This document shows positions 17,724 through 27,021 of a stretch of DNA of 64,000 nucleotides, in pieces (within the stretch, counting starts at the first letter, position 1; every line of letters starts with the position of its first letter). Below the pieces are notes generated by a model. The model worked only from the letters and a program-made list of their open reading frames with translations, ran no database searches and was not told the DNA's origin. The DNA comes from Natronoglomus mannanivorans (GTDB lineage Archaea; Halobacteriota; Halobacteria; Halobacteriales; Natrialbaceae), in assembly GCA_025517485.1 (NCBI GenBank), contig JAOPKB010000014.1, positions 1 to 64,000 of the forward strand, in the 5' to 3' direction. Made by a program: the position numbers and the translations under genes.

Positions 17724-17992
17724 ATCGTGAGTGTTTTTCGTTTGCGTTTCGATAAATGTATTACGACACTGTTTTCGAAACACCTCTGTCGCCTGTCCCG
17801 AGGCACGGGTAACCGAATCAGTTAAGGAGAGAGTCACTCTTCCCCTCATTATGAACGATCGTTTTTTTACCCAGTTACAACCGTCGACGTGGGATCGTCA
17901 CCGTATCACATCGCAGTGTAACGTCGGTGGTGGGTAATGGTGGCGGACTCGATCGAGACCGTTCCGAAAGCGAGTCTGAACACACATCAGAT

Positions 17993-17998
17993 GGAGGG
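17993..17998 (+). promoter_or_regulatory. Strong Shine-Dalgarno GGAGGG before the permease-USP gene
   Basis: GGAGGG lies 5 bases before ATG 18004. It is notable because several other genes in this window appear leaderless; it supports this start and a leadered mRNA. Confidence 0.65.
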
Positions 17999-18003
17999 AT
18001 CCA

Positions 18004-20325
18004 ATGACCGAAACTGACGAAGAACTCGCCAAAGACCTCGGTCTGATCTCCGCCCTCGCGGTGGGGATTGGGACGATGATCGGTGCCGGTATCTTCGTCT
18101 TGCCCGGCGTCGCCGCGGCCGAAGCGGGGCCCGCGGTCGTGTTGTCGTTCATTATCGGCGGCTGTATCGCGATGATCAACGCCCTGTCGGTGAGCGAACT
18201 CGGAACCGCGATGCCCAAAGCGGGTGGCGCGTACTACTATATCAACCGTGGTCTCGGCCCCCTCTTCGGGTCGATTTCTGGGATGGGTGACTGGATGGGA
18301 CTGGCCTTCGCCAGCGCTTTCTACTGCATCGGTTTCGGCGGCTACCTAGCAACGTTGCTCGGGGACGTCGTCGTTTCGATCCCCGGAATCGGATCGGTTG
18401 CACTGCTTCCGACGATCGCTCTCGGCCCGTTCGTTCTCTCGGATATCCAAATCGGTGCCTTGCTCGCGGGCTTCGTGTTCGTCGGCGTCAACTACATCGG
18501 CGCGAAAGAGACCGGCGGCGTTCAATCGGTGATCGTCACGGTCCTCCTGGGAATCCTCACGGTCTTCGCCATCGTCGGCTTCTTCTCTTTCGACTGGGGG
18601 ACGGTCACCGCGGACGGGCTTACGCCGGAGGGGACGGGAGCGATTCTCCCCGGCGCCGCGCTCGTGTTCGTCTCGTATCTGGGATACGCGAAGATCGCGA
18701 CCATCGGCGAGGAACTCAAGAATCCGGGTAGGAATCTCCCCATCGCCATCATCGGCAGCGTCGCCATCGTGATGGTCATCTACTCGATCCTCGTCGGGCT
18801 GATGGTCGGAATCATCCCGTACGACGCGATCGATCTGGATACGCCCATGTCGGACGTCGCAAGTGTCATCTTCGAGGGCAACCTCGGAGTCATCGGCGTG
18901 ACGTCGATCACGCTCGCCGCATTGTTGGCGACCGCCTCGAGCGCGAACGCGTCCATTCTCGCCTCGGCACGGATCAACTTCGCCATGGGTCGCGACAAGA
19001 TCGTCACCGACTGGTTGAACGAGATTCACCCGCGCTTCGCGACGCCGTATCGTTCGATCGCCGTCACTGGCCTCATGATCATCGTCTTCATCGTCGTTCT
19101 CGGGGGCGATATCGAGGTGCTTGCGAAAGCCGCGAGCGTCCTCCACCTGGTGGTCTACGCGCTGATCAACGCAGCGTTGGTCGTCTTTCGGGAAGCCGAT
19201 GTGCCGGAGTACGACCCCGACTTTACGGTCCCGCTGTACCCGATCACGCCCATCCTCGGGTTCGTCTTCTCGCTCGCGCTCATCTACTTCATGGATACGA
19301 TAGAGATCGCCCTCGGTGCGCTGTTCGTCGTCGGTGCCGTCGTCTGGTACGGCGTCTACGCCCGCGACAAGACCGACCGTGAAGGTGTGTTGAGCGACTA
19401 CATTCTCTCGCGATCCGACGAGATGCCGGACGCTGCGGTGTCGGCCGCGAACGTCGCTCGGCCCTCCGGCGAGAGCCAGTATACGGTGGTAGTTCCAGTC
19501 TCGAATCCACGAACCGAATCCGACCTGCTCTCGCTGGCGAGCGTCTTCGCGAAGGCCAACGGCGGGCGCGTTCAAGCGGTCCACATCGTGGAGGTCCCCG
19601 ACCAGACGCCGCTCTCGGAGGGCTCCGAACACATCCGCCAGATCGACACCGAGTCGCAGCGATTGATGGAACACGTTCGCGAGAGTACCGACACGATGGA
19701 CGTCCCGGTCGATATACGGACCGTCGTCTCACACCGCGCGTTCGAGGAAATCTTCAACGTGGCCCGTCGCGAGCAAGCCGACAAAGTCGTCATGGGTTGG
19801 GGCCCCGGTCGACCGTGGTCGGCCGGTCGAGCAGAGCGGCCGCTGGACGAACTCGCACACGACCTCCCGTGTGACTTCCTCGTCTTCCAGGACCGCGGCC
19901 TCGAGACCGATCGCGTGCTCGTTCCGACCGCAGGTGGGCCGGACTCCGATCTGAGCGCGGAGGCCGCCCGGTATCTCCGCGATCAGCTCGGATCCGAAAT
20001 TACGCTCCTGTACGCCGTCGGTGGCGACGACGAAGCCGCGGCAGGCGAACAGTTCTTGACCGAGTGGGCAGCCGACCACGGGCTCGAGAACGCGACGATC
20101 CGGATCGACACGTCCGGCGATGTGGAGGGAGCGATCGAGGGGGCCGCTCGCGATCACTCGCTCGTCATCATGGGTGCCACCGAGCGTGGACTCCTCTCGC
20201 GACTCGTTCGCGGATCGGTCGCCTACGACGTCGTCAACGACGTCGAGTGTTCGGTGATCCTGGCCGAACGGCCGACCAGCCGGTCACTTCGGGAACGATT
20301 GTTCGGGTTACGGAAGGACGAATAG
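18004..20325 (+). CDS. APC-family amino acid permease fused to USP domains (copy 1)
   Basis: The 773-residue protein has an APC-superfamily transporter domain at about 10-455 with 12 helices and the substrate-site signature GTMIGAGIFVLPG at 23-35. Two universal-stress-protein domains follow at about 495-630 and 635-765. The USP part begins YTVVVPVSNP, and the second repeat ends with VIMGATERGLLSRLVRGSVA, which keeps a GxxG-type nucleotide loop. The fusion suggests that cytoplasmic nucleotide sensing controls amino-acid flux, perhaps for osmolyte balance. The substrate cannot be read. It is flanked by trkH copies on both sides. Confidence 0.92.
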   Translation: MTETDEELAKDLGLISALAVGIGTMIGAGIFVLPGVAAAEAGPAVVLSFIIGGCIAMINALSVSELGTAMPKAGGAYYYINRGLGPLFGSISGMGDWMGLAFASAFYCIGFGGYLATLLGDVVVSIPGIGSVALLPTIALGPFVLSDIQIGALLAGFVFVGVNYIGAKETGGVQSVIVTVLLGILTVFAIVGFFSFDWGTVTADGLTPEGTGAILPGAALVFVSYLGYAKIATIGEELKNPGRNLPIAIIGSVAIVMVIYSILVGLMVGIIPYDAIDLDTPMSDVASVIFEGNLGVIGVTSITLAALLATASSANASILASARINFAMGRDKIVTDWLNEIHPRFATPYRSIAVTGLMIIVFIVVLGGDIEVLAKAASVLHLVVYALINAALVVFREADVPEYDPDFTVPLYPITPILGFVFSLALIYFMDTIEIALGALFVVGAVVWYGVYARDKTDREGVLSDYILSRSDEMPDAAVSAANVARPSGESQYTVVVPVSNPRTESDLLSLASVFAKANGGRVQAVHIVEVPDQTPLSEGSEHIRQIDTESQRLMEHVRESTDTMDVPVDIRTVVSHRAFEEIFNVARREQADKVVMGWGPGRPWSAGRAERPLDELAHDLPCDFLVFQDRGLETDRVLVPTAGGPDSDLSAEAARYLRDQLGSEITLLYAVGGDDEAAAGEQFLTEWAADHGLENATIRIDTSGDVEGAIEGAARDHSLVIMGATERGLLSRLVRGSVAYDVVNDVECSVILAERPTSRSLRERLFGLRKDE

Positions 20326-20516
20326 TCGATTCTCTCGCCGTCTTCGTACTCGTACACACAATCTCTCTGCATCTACGTTGACTCGATTCGGTCGATACCA
20401 GTGACCAGCAGCGGTTTTATCGACGAGACACTCGAGGTGACCGACGGCCACTGCTGGAAATCCCATACGGGTTCCGAACCCATTATCACCTCCGAAACCC
20501 CACATCGGAACACTCG

Positions 20517-22046
20517 ATGAGGATTCGTGTCGACTGGCGCTCGAGTTGTAGCCTTACGGGCACCGTGTTGAAGTGGCTGGCGGTGCCACTGGCCGCCCCG
20601 CTCCTGTTGGCGGTGTTCGACGGCGACGCTGCCCTTCCGTTCGTCGTCGCGATCGCCGTCACTATCGGGGTCGGGGTGGCACTCGAACGGCTCAGCGAGA
20701 CGCGCGAGCTCGGACAGCGAGAGGCGTTCCTGATGGTCGCGCTGACCTGGCTCGCCATCGCGGTCGTCGGGGCGATTCCGTTCTTGCTCGTCGGACTCGT
20801 CAGTGGCGACGGATCCTCTTTTTCCGGTCCTATCAACGGGCCCGTCAACGCGCTGTTCGAGAGCACGAGCGGACTGACGACGACCGGAGCGACCGTGATG
20901 TCCGGGTGGGACTTCGAGAACCAGCCCCGGGGAATCTTGCTCTGGCGACAGCTCCTTCAGTGGCTCGGCGGCCTCGGGATCCTGATCGTCGCGATCGGTC
21001 TCCTGTCGAACCTGATGGTTGGTGGTGCCCAGCTGATGGAGACCGAGTCACAGACCCAGAACGTGACCAAGTTGACCCCACAGATCGAGAGTACCGCCCG
21101 ACTCATCTGGGGGCTATACGTCGGCATCACCCTGCTTGCGGTCGCGACGTTCTACGCGCTTCACCTGTTCGGTCTCGCACCCGAGATGGACTTCTTTAAC
21201 GCCGTCTCTCACGCGCTCACGAGCGTCTCTACGGCGGGGTTCTCGCCCGAGGGAGGGAGCATCGGTGCGTTTGAGCCGATCGTCCAGTGGGCGGTCATCC
21301 CGTTCATGATCGTCGGCGCGACCAACTTCGTGCTCCTGTACGCGCTCACGCAGGGAAAGTTCCAGCGACCGTTCGAATCCGAGGAGCTTCGATTCTACCT
21401 CGGAATCATCCTCTTTTTCAGCGTGCTCGTCTCGCTCATCATCGGCTTCGACAGCGAGCTCGAGATGGGACTCGAGCCGACGATCAGACACGGCGTCTTC
21501 AACGTCGTCTCGCTGGTGACGACGACCGGCTACGCCTCGACGGACTTCAACACGTGGACGCCGGGTGCCAAGCACATGCTCTTCTTGTGTATGTTCATCG
21601 GCGGCATGGCCGGGAGTACGACCTGTTCGATCAAGACGCTTCGCTGGCTCGTTATCTTCAAGGGCCTGTACCGCAACCTCTTCACCTCGATTCACCCGCA
21701 GGCGGTTCGTCCCGTCCGGCTCGGATCGAGCGTCGTCGACGAAGAGACGATCAGCGATATCTTCTCGTACGTCCTCCTCGCGATCATCATCTTCTTCCTG
21801 CTCACGATCTTCATCGTCGTCGACTCCGCCCGAGCGGGAACCAGTATCGGCGAGTTCGAGGCCCTCGGTGCCGCCGCCTCCATCTTCCTCAATATCGGCC
21901 CAGCGTTCGGCATGGCCGGGCCGATGGACAATTACGCCGGCTTTTCCGCCGTCAGCCGGTTCGTCATGGTGATCATGATGTGGATCGGGCGTATCGAGAT
22001 CATCCCCGTACTCGTGTTGTTGTTGCCGGCCTACTGGCGATCGTAG
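20517..22046 (+). CDS. trkH: TrkH family potassium uptake protein (copy 2)
   Basis: The 509-residue channel subunit has filter loops SGLTTTGATV, VSTAGFSPEG, TTTGYASTDF and LNIGPAFGMAG, all with the expected glycines. It is closest to copy 1 in this window (shared N-terminal R-x-D-W-R start and GGAQLMEAE/GGAQLMETE segment). The fourth-helix charged region RNLFTSIHPQAVRPVR resembles the K+-gating loop. Same strand as, and 191 bp downstream of, the permease-USP gene. Confidence 0.95.
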   Translation: MRIRVDWRSSCSLTGTVLKWLAVPLAAPLLLAVFDGDAALPFVVAIAVTIGVGVALERLSETRELGQREAFLMVALTWLAIAVVGAIPFLLVGLVSGDGSSFSGPINGPVNALFESTSGLTTTGATVMSGWDFENQPRGILLWRQLLQWLGGLGILIVAIGLLSNLMVGGAQLMETESQTQNVTKLTPQIESTARLIWGLYVGITLLAVATFYALHLFGLAPEMDFFNAVSHALTSVSTAGFSPEGGSIGAFEPIVQWAVIPFMIVGATNFVLLYALTQGKFQRPFESEELRFYLGIILFFSVLVSLIIGFDSELEMGLEPTIRHGVFNVVSLVTTTGYASTDFNTWTPGAKHMLFLCMFIGGMAGSTTCSIKTLRWLVIFKGLYRNLFTSIHPQAVRPVRLGSSVVDEETISDIFSYVLLAIIIFFLLTIFIVVDSARAGTSIGEFEALGAAASIFLNIGPAFGMAGPMDNYAGFSAVSRFVMVIMMWIGRIEIIPVLVLLLPAYWRS

Positions 22047-22104
22047 ATCGGCATCGAGTTCCGGTTCCGTCTCGTTTTCGACTCCCGAACCCGAGACGAC
22101 GCGG

Positions 22105-24504
22105 CTACTCTCCCTGTGTCGTTTCAGCTGGCTCCCCACCGAGTCGCTGGACGAGCGCCTGACGGAACGTCCGCGGGGCTCTGTTCTCTCCGCGAGCCAT
22201 CACGACCGTTCCACTACTCTGGTCGACGATACTCTGTGGGATCGATCCGTAGAGCGCTTGCGCGACGGTACTCTCTCCTGTCGCACCGACACAGACCGTC
22301 TCGTACTCTGCAACGGCCTCGAGTAAGGTGGCACGAACGTCGTCGTCGACGAGTACCGTCGGTTCGTATTCGTTCTCGTCGAGTCCGGCAGCGGTTGCGA
22401 CGGCCGAGATCGTTTCGTATCCGGCTTCGGCCGGGTCGACCACGTCCGGCGCATCGTCGCTCGGTTCGGGCTGGACGTTCAACAGCGTCAACGTACTCTC
22501 GGGGAACGCCCGATGAAGTTCGCCGGCGCGTCGTGCGGAGATTGGCGCGTGTGGCCCGCCACCGGCGAGTGTGACGATGTCTTCGGGTGTCTCACTCGGA
22601 TCTTTGACGAGGGTAACCTCGCACGGTGCACGCTCGAGGACGGGGTCGATCGTCGATCCGAAGAGGACGTCCCGACGACGTCGTTCGCCGGCCCAGCCGA
22701 GCAGCATGTGATCTGCGTTCTCCTCACCGATGACCGAGAGCAGCGTCTCACCGGCGTTTCGACCGACGATCGCCCGCGTTCGGATCGCGATATCGAGATC
22801 CTCGGCGACATCACGCGCGTTCTCGAGGAGCGTGCGCTGGTTTTCGACGCGTTCTTCCTCGAATTCGATTTGGGCGGGTGAAGTCTGTGGCGGGACTTCG
22901 ATCACGTTGACGGCGACGAGTTCGGCGTCACGTTCGTGGCTCGCGGCGCTCGCTGCGGCGTATCTGAGCAGCGGTCGCTCCGTCTCGGGATTCGAGACGG
23001 GAACGATGACGCGGTAGACGTCGTCGTCGACTGTCTCGCCTTCTTGCGGTGCGACGGCTTCGCCGATGAGCGTCGTCGAAATCGCCTTCTCTTTCGCGTA
23101 GAAGCCGTACCAGGCGATGCTGGCGGCGATGATCCCGAGACCGATCAACTGAACCCACGAGAGCGGTGCCAGCGAGACATCGAACGTTCCGATCGAGAAC
23201 GCCACGGCGGTCTCTCCCATCTGGACCATGACGCCGAGACAGGTGAGAAAGCCGAGGATCGGGACGATCGGATACAGCACGGACGGGATCCGAAAGTCTG
23301 GCTCGTACTCGTCGGGATCCGCGCGCCGCAAGACGACGACGGCGACGTGAACGAGCGCGTACGTGATGAGGAACATGAAACTCGCGACGTCGGCCAGTGT
23401 ATCGATCGGGAGCGGGCTGGCGATGAGCACGAGAATAACGAGACCAGTTGCGAGAATCGCACGGTACGGTGTCCGGAACTTCTCGTGGATCTCGTTAAGC
23501 CAGTTGGCGAGGATCCGGTCGCGCCCCATCGCGAAGTTGACCCGCGCAGCCGAGAGAATCGATGCGTTCGCCGAGGAAATCGTGGCCAGAACTGCACCGA
23601 CAATCATAATCGTCGATCCGACTGCGGCGAACTCGAGCGTGTATGCAGGAAGCACGAATGCACCGAGTTCGAATCCACCGAGAGTGAGCGATCCGAACAT
23701 TCCAGCGGATGCTTCGGCGACGTCAGCGACTGGTACCGACGTTACATTGGGAGACAGTGCGTCGATGGGCAAGATGCCAGTACTCACCAGCATGACGAGC
23801 ACGTAGAGGATCGTCGGCGTGACGACCGCCGCGATCATCGACAGCGGAAGATTTCGCCCGGGATCTTTGATCTCCTCGGCGCTAGTCGCGATCACCTCGA
23901 AGCCAATGAACGTCACGAACACGGTTCCAGCGGTCGCGCCGACGGCCGGCCACCCGCCATCGGTGGTAAACGGTGTGAGGAGGTCAGGATCGATCGCGAA
24001 CAGCCCGACGGTGATGAAGACGAGAATCAGCCCGACGAGGAAGATGACGATGACGTTCTGCAACGAGCCGGTTTCTTTCACGCCGCGATAGTTGACGCCG
24101 ACGAGAAGGGCAGCCATCACGAGCCCCGCGAGGACGACCGGAATCGCGTCCGAGGGCTGACTGAGAAGATACTGTCCGAATCCGAGCATGTAGAACGCGG
24201 TCGCGAACATCAACCCGGCCCACATGCCGAAGCCGATGATCGTCCCGAAGAAACTGCCGAGCGCGTGGTTCACGTAGTAGTAGCTTCCGCCAGCTTTCGG
24301 CATTCCGGTCGCCAGTTCCGACAGTGAGAGTGCGGCGAGGAGGGCGATAACGCCACCGATCGCGAACGCGACCATACTCGCCGGTCCCGCACTCTCGGCG
24401 ACGATTCCAGGGAGGACGAAGATCCCTGCTCCGATCATCGTTCCCAGTCCTAACGTGTACGCCTCGAGGAAGCCGAGGTCGCGAGCGAGTTCTTGATCAG
24501 TCAT
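22105..24504 (-). CDS. APC-family amino acid permease fused to USP domains (copy 2)
   Basis: The 799-residue paralogue of the gene at 18004 has a transporter domain at about 5-470 with GTMIGAGIFVLPG at 21-33. Two USP domains follow at about 505-640 and 645-775. The first USP carries the loop HMLLGWAGERRRRDVLFGSTID; the second ends VGATGESTVAQALYGSIPQSIV. The gene is convergent with trkH copy 2 (58-bp gap) and divergent from the USP gene at 24797. The difference between copies is mainly in the extracellular loops, suggesting different substrates. Confidence 0.92.
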   Translation of the reverse strand: MTDQELARDLGFLEAYTLGLGTMIGAGIFVLPGIVAESAGPASMVAFAIGGVIALLAALSLSELATGMPKAGGSYYYVNHALGSFFGTIIGFGMWAGLMFATAFYMLGFGQYLLSQPSDAIPVVLAGLVMAALLVGVNYRGVKETGSLQNVIVIFLVGLILVFITVGLFAIDPDLLTPFTTDGGWPAVGATAGTVFVTFIGFEVIATSAEEIKDPGRNLPLSMIAAVVTPTILYVLVMLVSTGILPIDALSPNVTSVPVADVAEASAGMFGSLTLGGFELGAFVLPAYTLEFAAVGSTIMIVGAVLATISSANASILSAARVNFAMGRDRILANWLNEIHEKFRTPYRAILATGLVILVLIASPLPIDTLADVASFMFLITYALVHVAVVVLRRADPDEYEPDFRIPSVLYPIVPILGFLTCLGVMVQMGETAVAFSIGTFDVSLAPLSWVQLIGLGIIAASIAWYGFYAKEKAISTTLIGEAVAPQEGETVDDDVYRVIVPVSNPETERPLLRYAAASAASHERDAELVAVNVIEVPPQTSPAQIEFEEERVENQRTLLENARDVAEDLDIAIRTRAIVGRNAGETLLSVIGEENADHMLLGWAGERRRRDVLFGSTIDPVLERAPCEVTLVKDPSETPEDIVTLAGGGPHAPISARRAGELHRAFPESTLTLLNVQPEPSDDAPDVVDPAEAGYETISAVATAAGLDENEYEPTVLVDDDVRATLLEAVAEYETVCVGATGESTVAQALYGSIPQSIVDQSSGTVVMARGENRAPRTFRQALVQRLGGEPAETTQGE

Positions 24505-24796
24505 GTGTCGTGTTCGACATCAACCAGGAGATCGATCATCCGTCGTCAGATCGGTAACACGTGATCTCTGGTCGGATTTGCTATGCGTCCAAATCAGAGC
24601 CGAATATATAAGACCATCGGGATGTATTCCCGATCCAGTATTATTGTGGCCCAGTGTTACTGATTGAATAGTGCTAGGGAATTATATTGTTCGAGCACCA
24701 ATTTGCAGTGAGTACGAGGTGGCTACAGCCCACGATTCGGAATGCGAACGTCGCTGTACGGACACAACAGCCACCCGACACACGAATTCACAGCTC
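24505..24796. other. AT-rich divergent promoter region
   Basis: This 292-bp region between the permease-USP gene and the USP gene at 24797 has a TATA-like AATATATAAG (24603-24612), usable on either strand, next to a perfect inverted repeat. A second TTATATTG near 24685 could serve the rightward gene with a leader of about 85 nt. Confidence 0.5.
24616..24634. promoter_or_regulatory. Operator-like inverted repeat ATCGGGA-N5-TCCCGAT
   Basis: The arms at 24616-24622 and 24628-24634 are perfect. The repeat abuts the TATA-like element of the leftward permease-USP gene at the BRE side, a typical archaeal activator or repressor position. The cognate regulator is unknown. Confidence 0.5.
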
Positions 24797-25234
24797 ATGA
24801 GCCTACTGACGACAGATCGAGTACTGATCCCGATCGCGAACGAAGAGGATGCGACAGAGACCTGTGACGCGATCGTCCGGTACTTCGCCGATCAGTCCCA
24901 TTCGACCCATCCCAAGGTGAATCTCGTTCACGTCATCGAGAAGACGGAGGGATACATGGACAAAGCACCACTCGAGGCTCGAGAACAGCAGGCACAACGA
25001 GTGTTCGAGATCGCGAGCGATCGACTCGAAGAGGCCGGCTACGAGATCGAAACGGAACTCGTGTACAGTACGAACGTCGTCGAGTCGATCGTCGAGACGG
25101 CGGCGAGGACGAACGCCGATGCGATCGTCTTCTTGCCTCGAGACGGGGGACGACTCTCCGTTCTGCTATCGGGAAACATGACCTCGAAACTCGTCTCCTC
25201 CGCGGACATCCCGGTGATCGTTCTCCCGGAGTGA
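24797..25234 (+). CDS. Universal stress protein family protein (atypical, paralogue 1)
   Basis: The 145-residue single USP domain begins RVLIPIANEEDA (8-19) and carries an unusual TEGYMDKAPLEAREQQA segment at 50-66, shared with the USP at 29253. The ATP-binding GxxG-9x-G(S/T) loop is degenerate (PRDGGRLSVLLSGN), so it may not bind ATP in the usual way. ATG 24797 starts the conserved domain; the upstream open frame is cysteine-rich and non-coding. It is divergent from the permease-USP gene and is probably an accessory regulator in the transport island. Confidence 0.85.
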   Translation: MSLLTTDRVLIPIANEEDATETCDAIVRYFADQSHSTHPKVNLVHVIEKTEGYMDKAPLEAREQQAQRVFEIASDRLEEAGYEIETELVYSTNVVESIVETAARTNADAIVFLPRDGGRLSVLLSGNMTSKLVSSADIPVIVLPE

Positions 25235-25410
25235 CGTGAACCGGTTACGGATTCGAATCGGCGAACGGGTGCCGATGATTCGACTGTCTCGGTTTCTCGA
25301 ACACGTCCCGTCGTCACCAGATAACCGCACGTCTCGAGGTTTCGCTGAACGATCGAACACATAGCACAGGATGAGTGCTGTTTTCCCTGCTGAACCCCGA
25401 ACCCGACTCA

Positions 25411-26502
25411 ATGGATGACTCCGATCGGGACGATTCGCTCCGGAAAAGCGTCGAACAGTCGCGACACGGGGCACCAGCCGTGGGGGCGGTCGTCCGCGAT
25501 CGCTTCGAGAGCAACGAGGTCTTCCAGCGGATCATCGCCGCTGCCGACGACGAGATCGACACCGGCTTTCGTGAGTTGTTCTTCAGCAGTCTCGCTGCAG
25601 GCTTCGCGATCACGCTCACGTTCTTGATGTATGCCTCGATGTACGAATCGACCAACGGCCACCCGATCCTGAGCGGCCTCCTCTACCCGATCGGGTTCAT
25701 CTACATTATCCTCGGCGGCTACCAGCTGTACACGGAGAACACGCTTCCACCCGTCGCACTCGTCTTAGAGCGCCTCGCGAGTCTTCCGGCCTTGCTCCGT
25801 ATCTGGGTGGTCGTTCTGATCGGGAACTTCATCGGCGGTGGAATCGGTGCACTAGTTCTCGCCTATACCGGTGTCTTCGACACTGCGACGACCGAGGTCG
25901 CGATCGGTATCGCCAATGCTGGAATGGACGAATCGTTCTCGAACCTCTTCTACAAAGGCGCGTTCGCCGGATTGATCGTCGCCGGCGTCGTCTGGCTCGA
26001 CTTCGCCTCTCGCGACACGATCACGCGATTCTTCCTGGTCTACATGGCGTTTCTCTGCATTCCGTTCGCGAACCTGTTCCACGTCGTCGTCTCCTTTACC
26101 GAAGTGATGTTTCTGGCGTTCCACGGGGAGATCCTCCTTCGCAACGGGATGACGCAGTTCGTCCTGCCCGTCCTCCTCGGCAACACCATCGGCGGCGTCC
26201 TGTTAGTCACCGTCGTCAACTACTTCCAGACGACCGAACGGCGTCTCGAGGCCGCCCGCGAGGACGGGGTCGAACGGCAGTTGTCGATTCGTGAGTGGCT
26301 CATCGGCGGTCCCGCCGGTCGGGCCTACGTTCCGGCTAGACCGGGCATCGAATCGCAGTTACCGGAGGATCAACTCGGGATCGAAGAACGAGGCAGAGCG
26401 AGACGAAACGAGTCCGATCGGGACGAACCCAATCGAGACGGACCCGGTCATCGAGAGGCCGATCGACCGACTGAAGAGTCGGCGTATCTCGAAGACGAGT
26501 AG
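25411..26502 (+). CDS. Formate/nitrite transporter (FNT) family channel
   Basis: The 363-residue protein is an aquaporin-like FNT pentamer subunit with six helices between about 50 and 280. Family features include FSSLAAGFAITLTF at 52-65, VLIGNFIGGGIGALV and the second pore half VLLGNTIGGVLLVTVVNYFQT. The substrate (formate, nitrite, hydrosulfide or another small anion) cannot be chosen from sequence. The C-terminal 80 residues are a polar Arg/Asp/Glu tail outside the fold. ATG 25411 was chosen over an in-frame ATG at 25375 because the acidic MDDSDRDDS start is typical. Confidence 0.9.
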   Translation: MDDSDRDDSLRKSVEQSRHGAPAVGAVVRDRFESNEVFQRIIAAADDEIDTGFRELFFSSLAAGFAITLTFLMYASMYESTNGHPILSGLLYPIGFIYIILGGYQLYTENTLPPVALVLERLASLPALLRIWVVVLIGNFIGGGIGALVLAYTGVFDTATTEVAIGIANAGMDESFSNLFYKGAFAGLIVAGVVWLDFASRDTITRFFLVYMAFLCIPFANLFHVVVSFTEVMFLAFHGEILLRNGMTQFVLPVLLGNTIGGVLLVTVVNYFQTTERRLEAAREDGVERQLSIREWLIGGPAGRAYVPARPGIESQLPEDQLGIEERGRARRNESDRDEPNRDGPGHREADRPTEESAYLEDE

Positions 26503-26522
26503 CGAACGCGAACGACGCGTGA

Positions 26523-26927
26523 TTACCTGACGACCGTCACCGGACAACTCGCTCGACGGACGATCGTCTCGGCGACGCTTCCGAGCAAGAGCCGCTTCGG
26601 TCCCTCCGCACCGCGGCTTCCGGTGATGATCTGATCGATATCGTGTTCGTCGGCGTAGGAGACCACCGCCTCGGCCGCGTGTCCGAAGACCAGTTCCGCT
26701 TCGATCGTGCGGTCGTACTCGTTTGCAACCGTCCTCGCCTCCTCGAGAACGGTTTCCGCCCGCTTCTGGGCCTCTTCAGTTATCGTCGAGTCGAAATCGA
26801 ACGTGAAGTTCGAGGTCTCGGGGACGTGGACGACGTGAACGGTTGCCTCGGGGAACCGTTCGAACGCGTGTTCCAGTGCCATTCGTGCCTCCTCTGAGTC
26901 GTCCATCGCGACGAGTACGCGTTCCAT
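26523..26927 (-). CDS. Universal stress protein, UspA type (ATP-binding)
   Basis: The 134-residue single USP domain starts MERVLVAMDDSEEA. It ends with the complete nucleotide-binding loop GSRGAEGPKRLLLGS followed by VRRASCPVTVVR, so ATP binding is expected, unlike the USPs at 24797 and 29253. It is convergent with the FNT gene (20-bp gap) and lies downstream of the trkAH unit on the same strand. Confidence 0.93.
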   Translation of the reverse strand: MERVLVAMDDSEEARMALEHAFERFPEATVHVVHVPETSNFTFDFDSTITEEAQKRAETVLEEARTVANEYDRTIEAELVFGHAAEAVVSYADEHDIDQIITGSRGAEGPKRLLLGSVAETIVRRASCPVTVVR

Positions 26928-27021
26928 GGTGAGTAGTGGTGACGAGGAGGGAAAAACGTTCGACGGGTTCTCGAGGGGTATCAGACAGCCGGGTCGTCAA
27001 CTCGAGTAAACTGAGTTACCG

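Larger units (their letters stand above)
17525..18003. other. Divergent intergenic region between trkH and permease-USP gene
   Basis: This 479-bp region contains the minus-strand TATA-like ATTATTTTA (17605-17597) for trkH, a T-rich stretch near 17863 that may serve the permease gene, and the 14-mer at 17710-17723 repeated in the island at 29815-29828. No coding frame is convincing. The permease mRNA would have a leader of over 100 nt ending in a strong Shine-Dalgarno. Confidence 0.5.
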
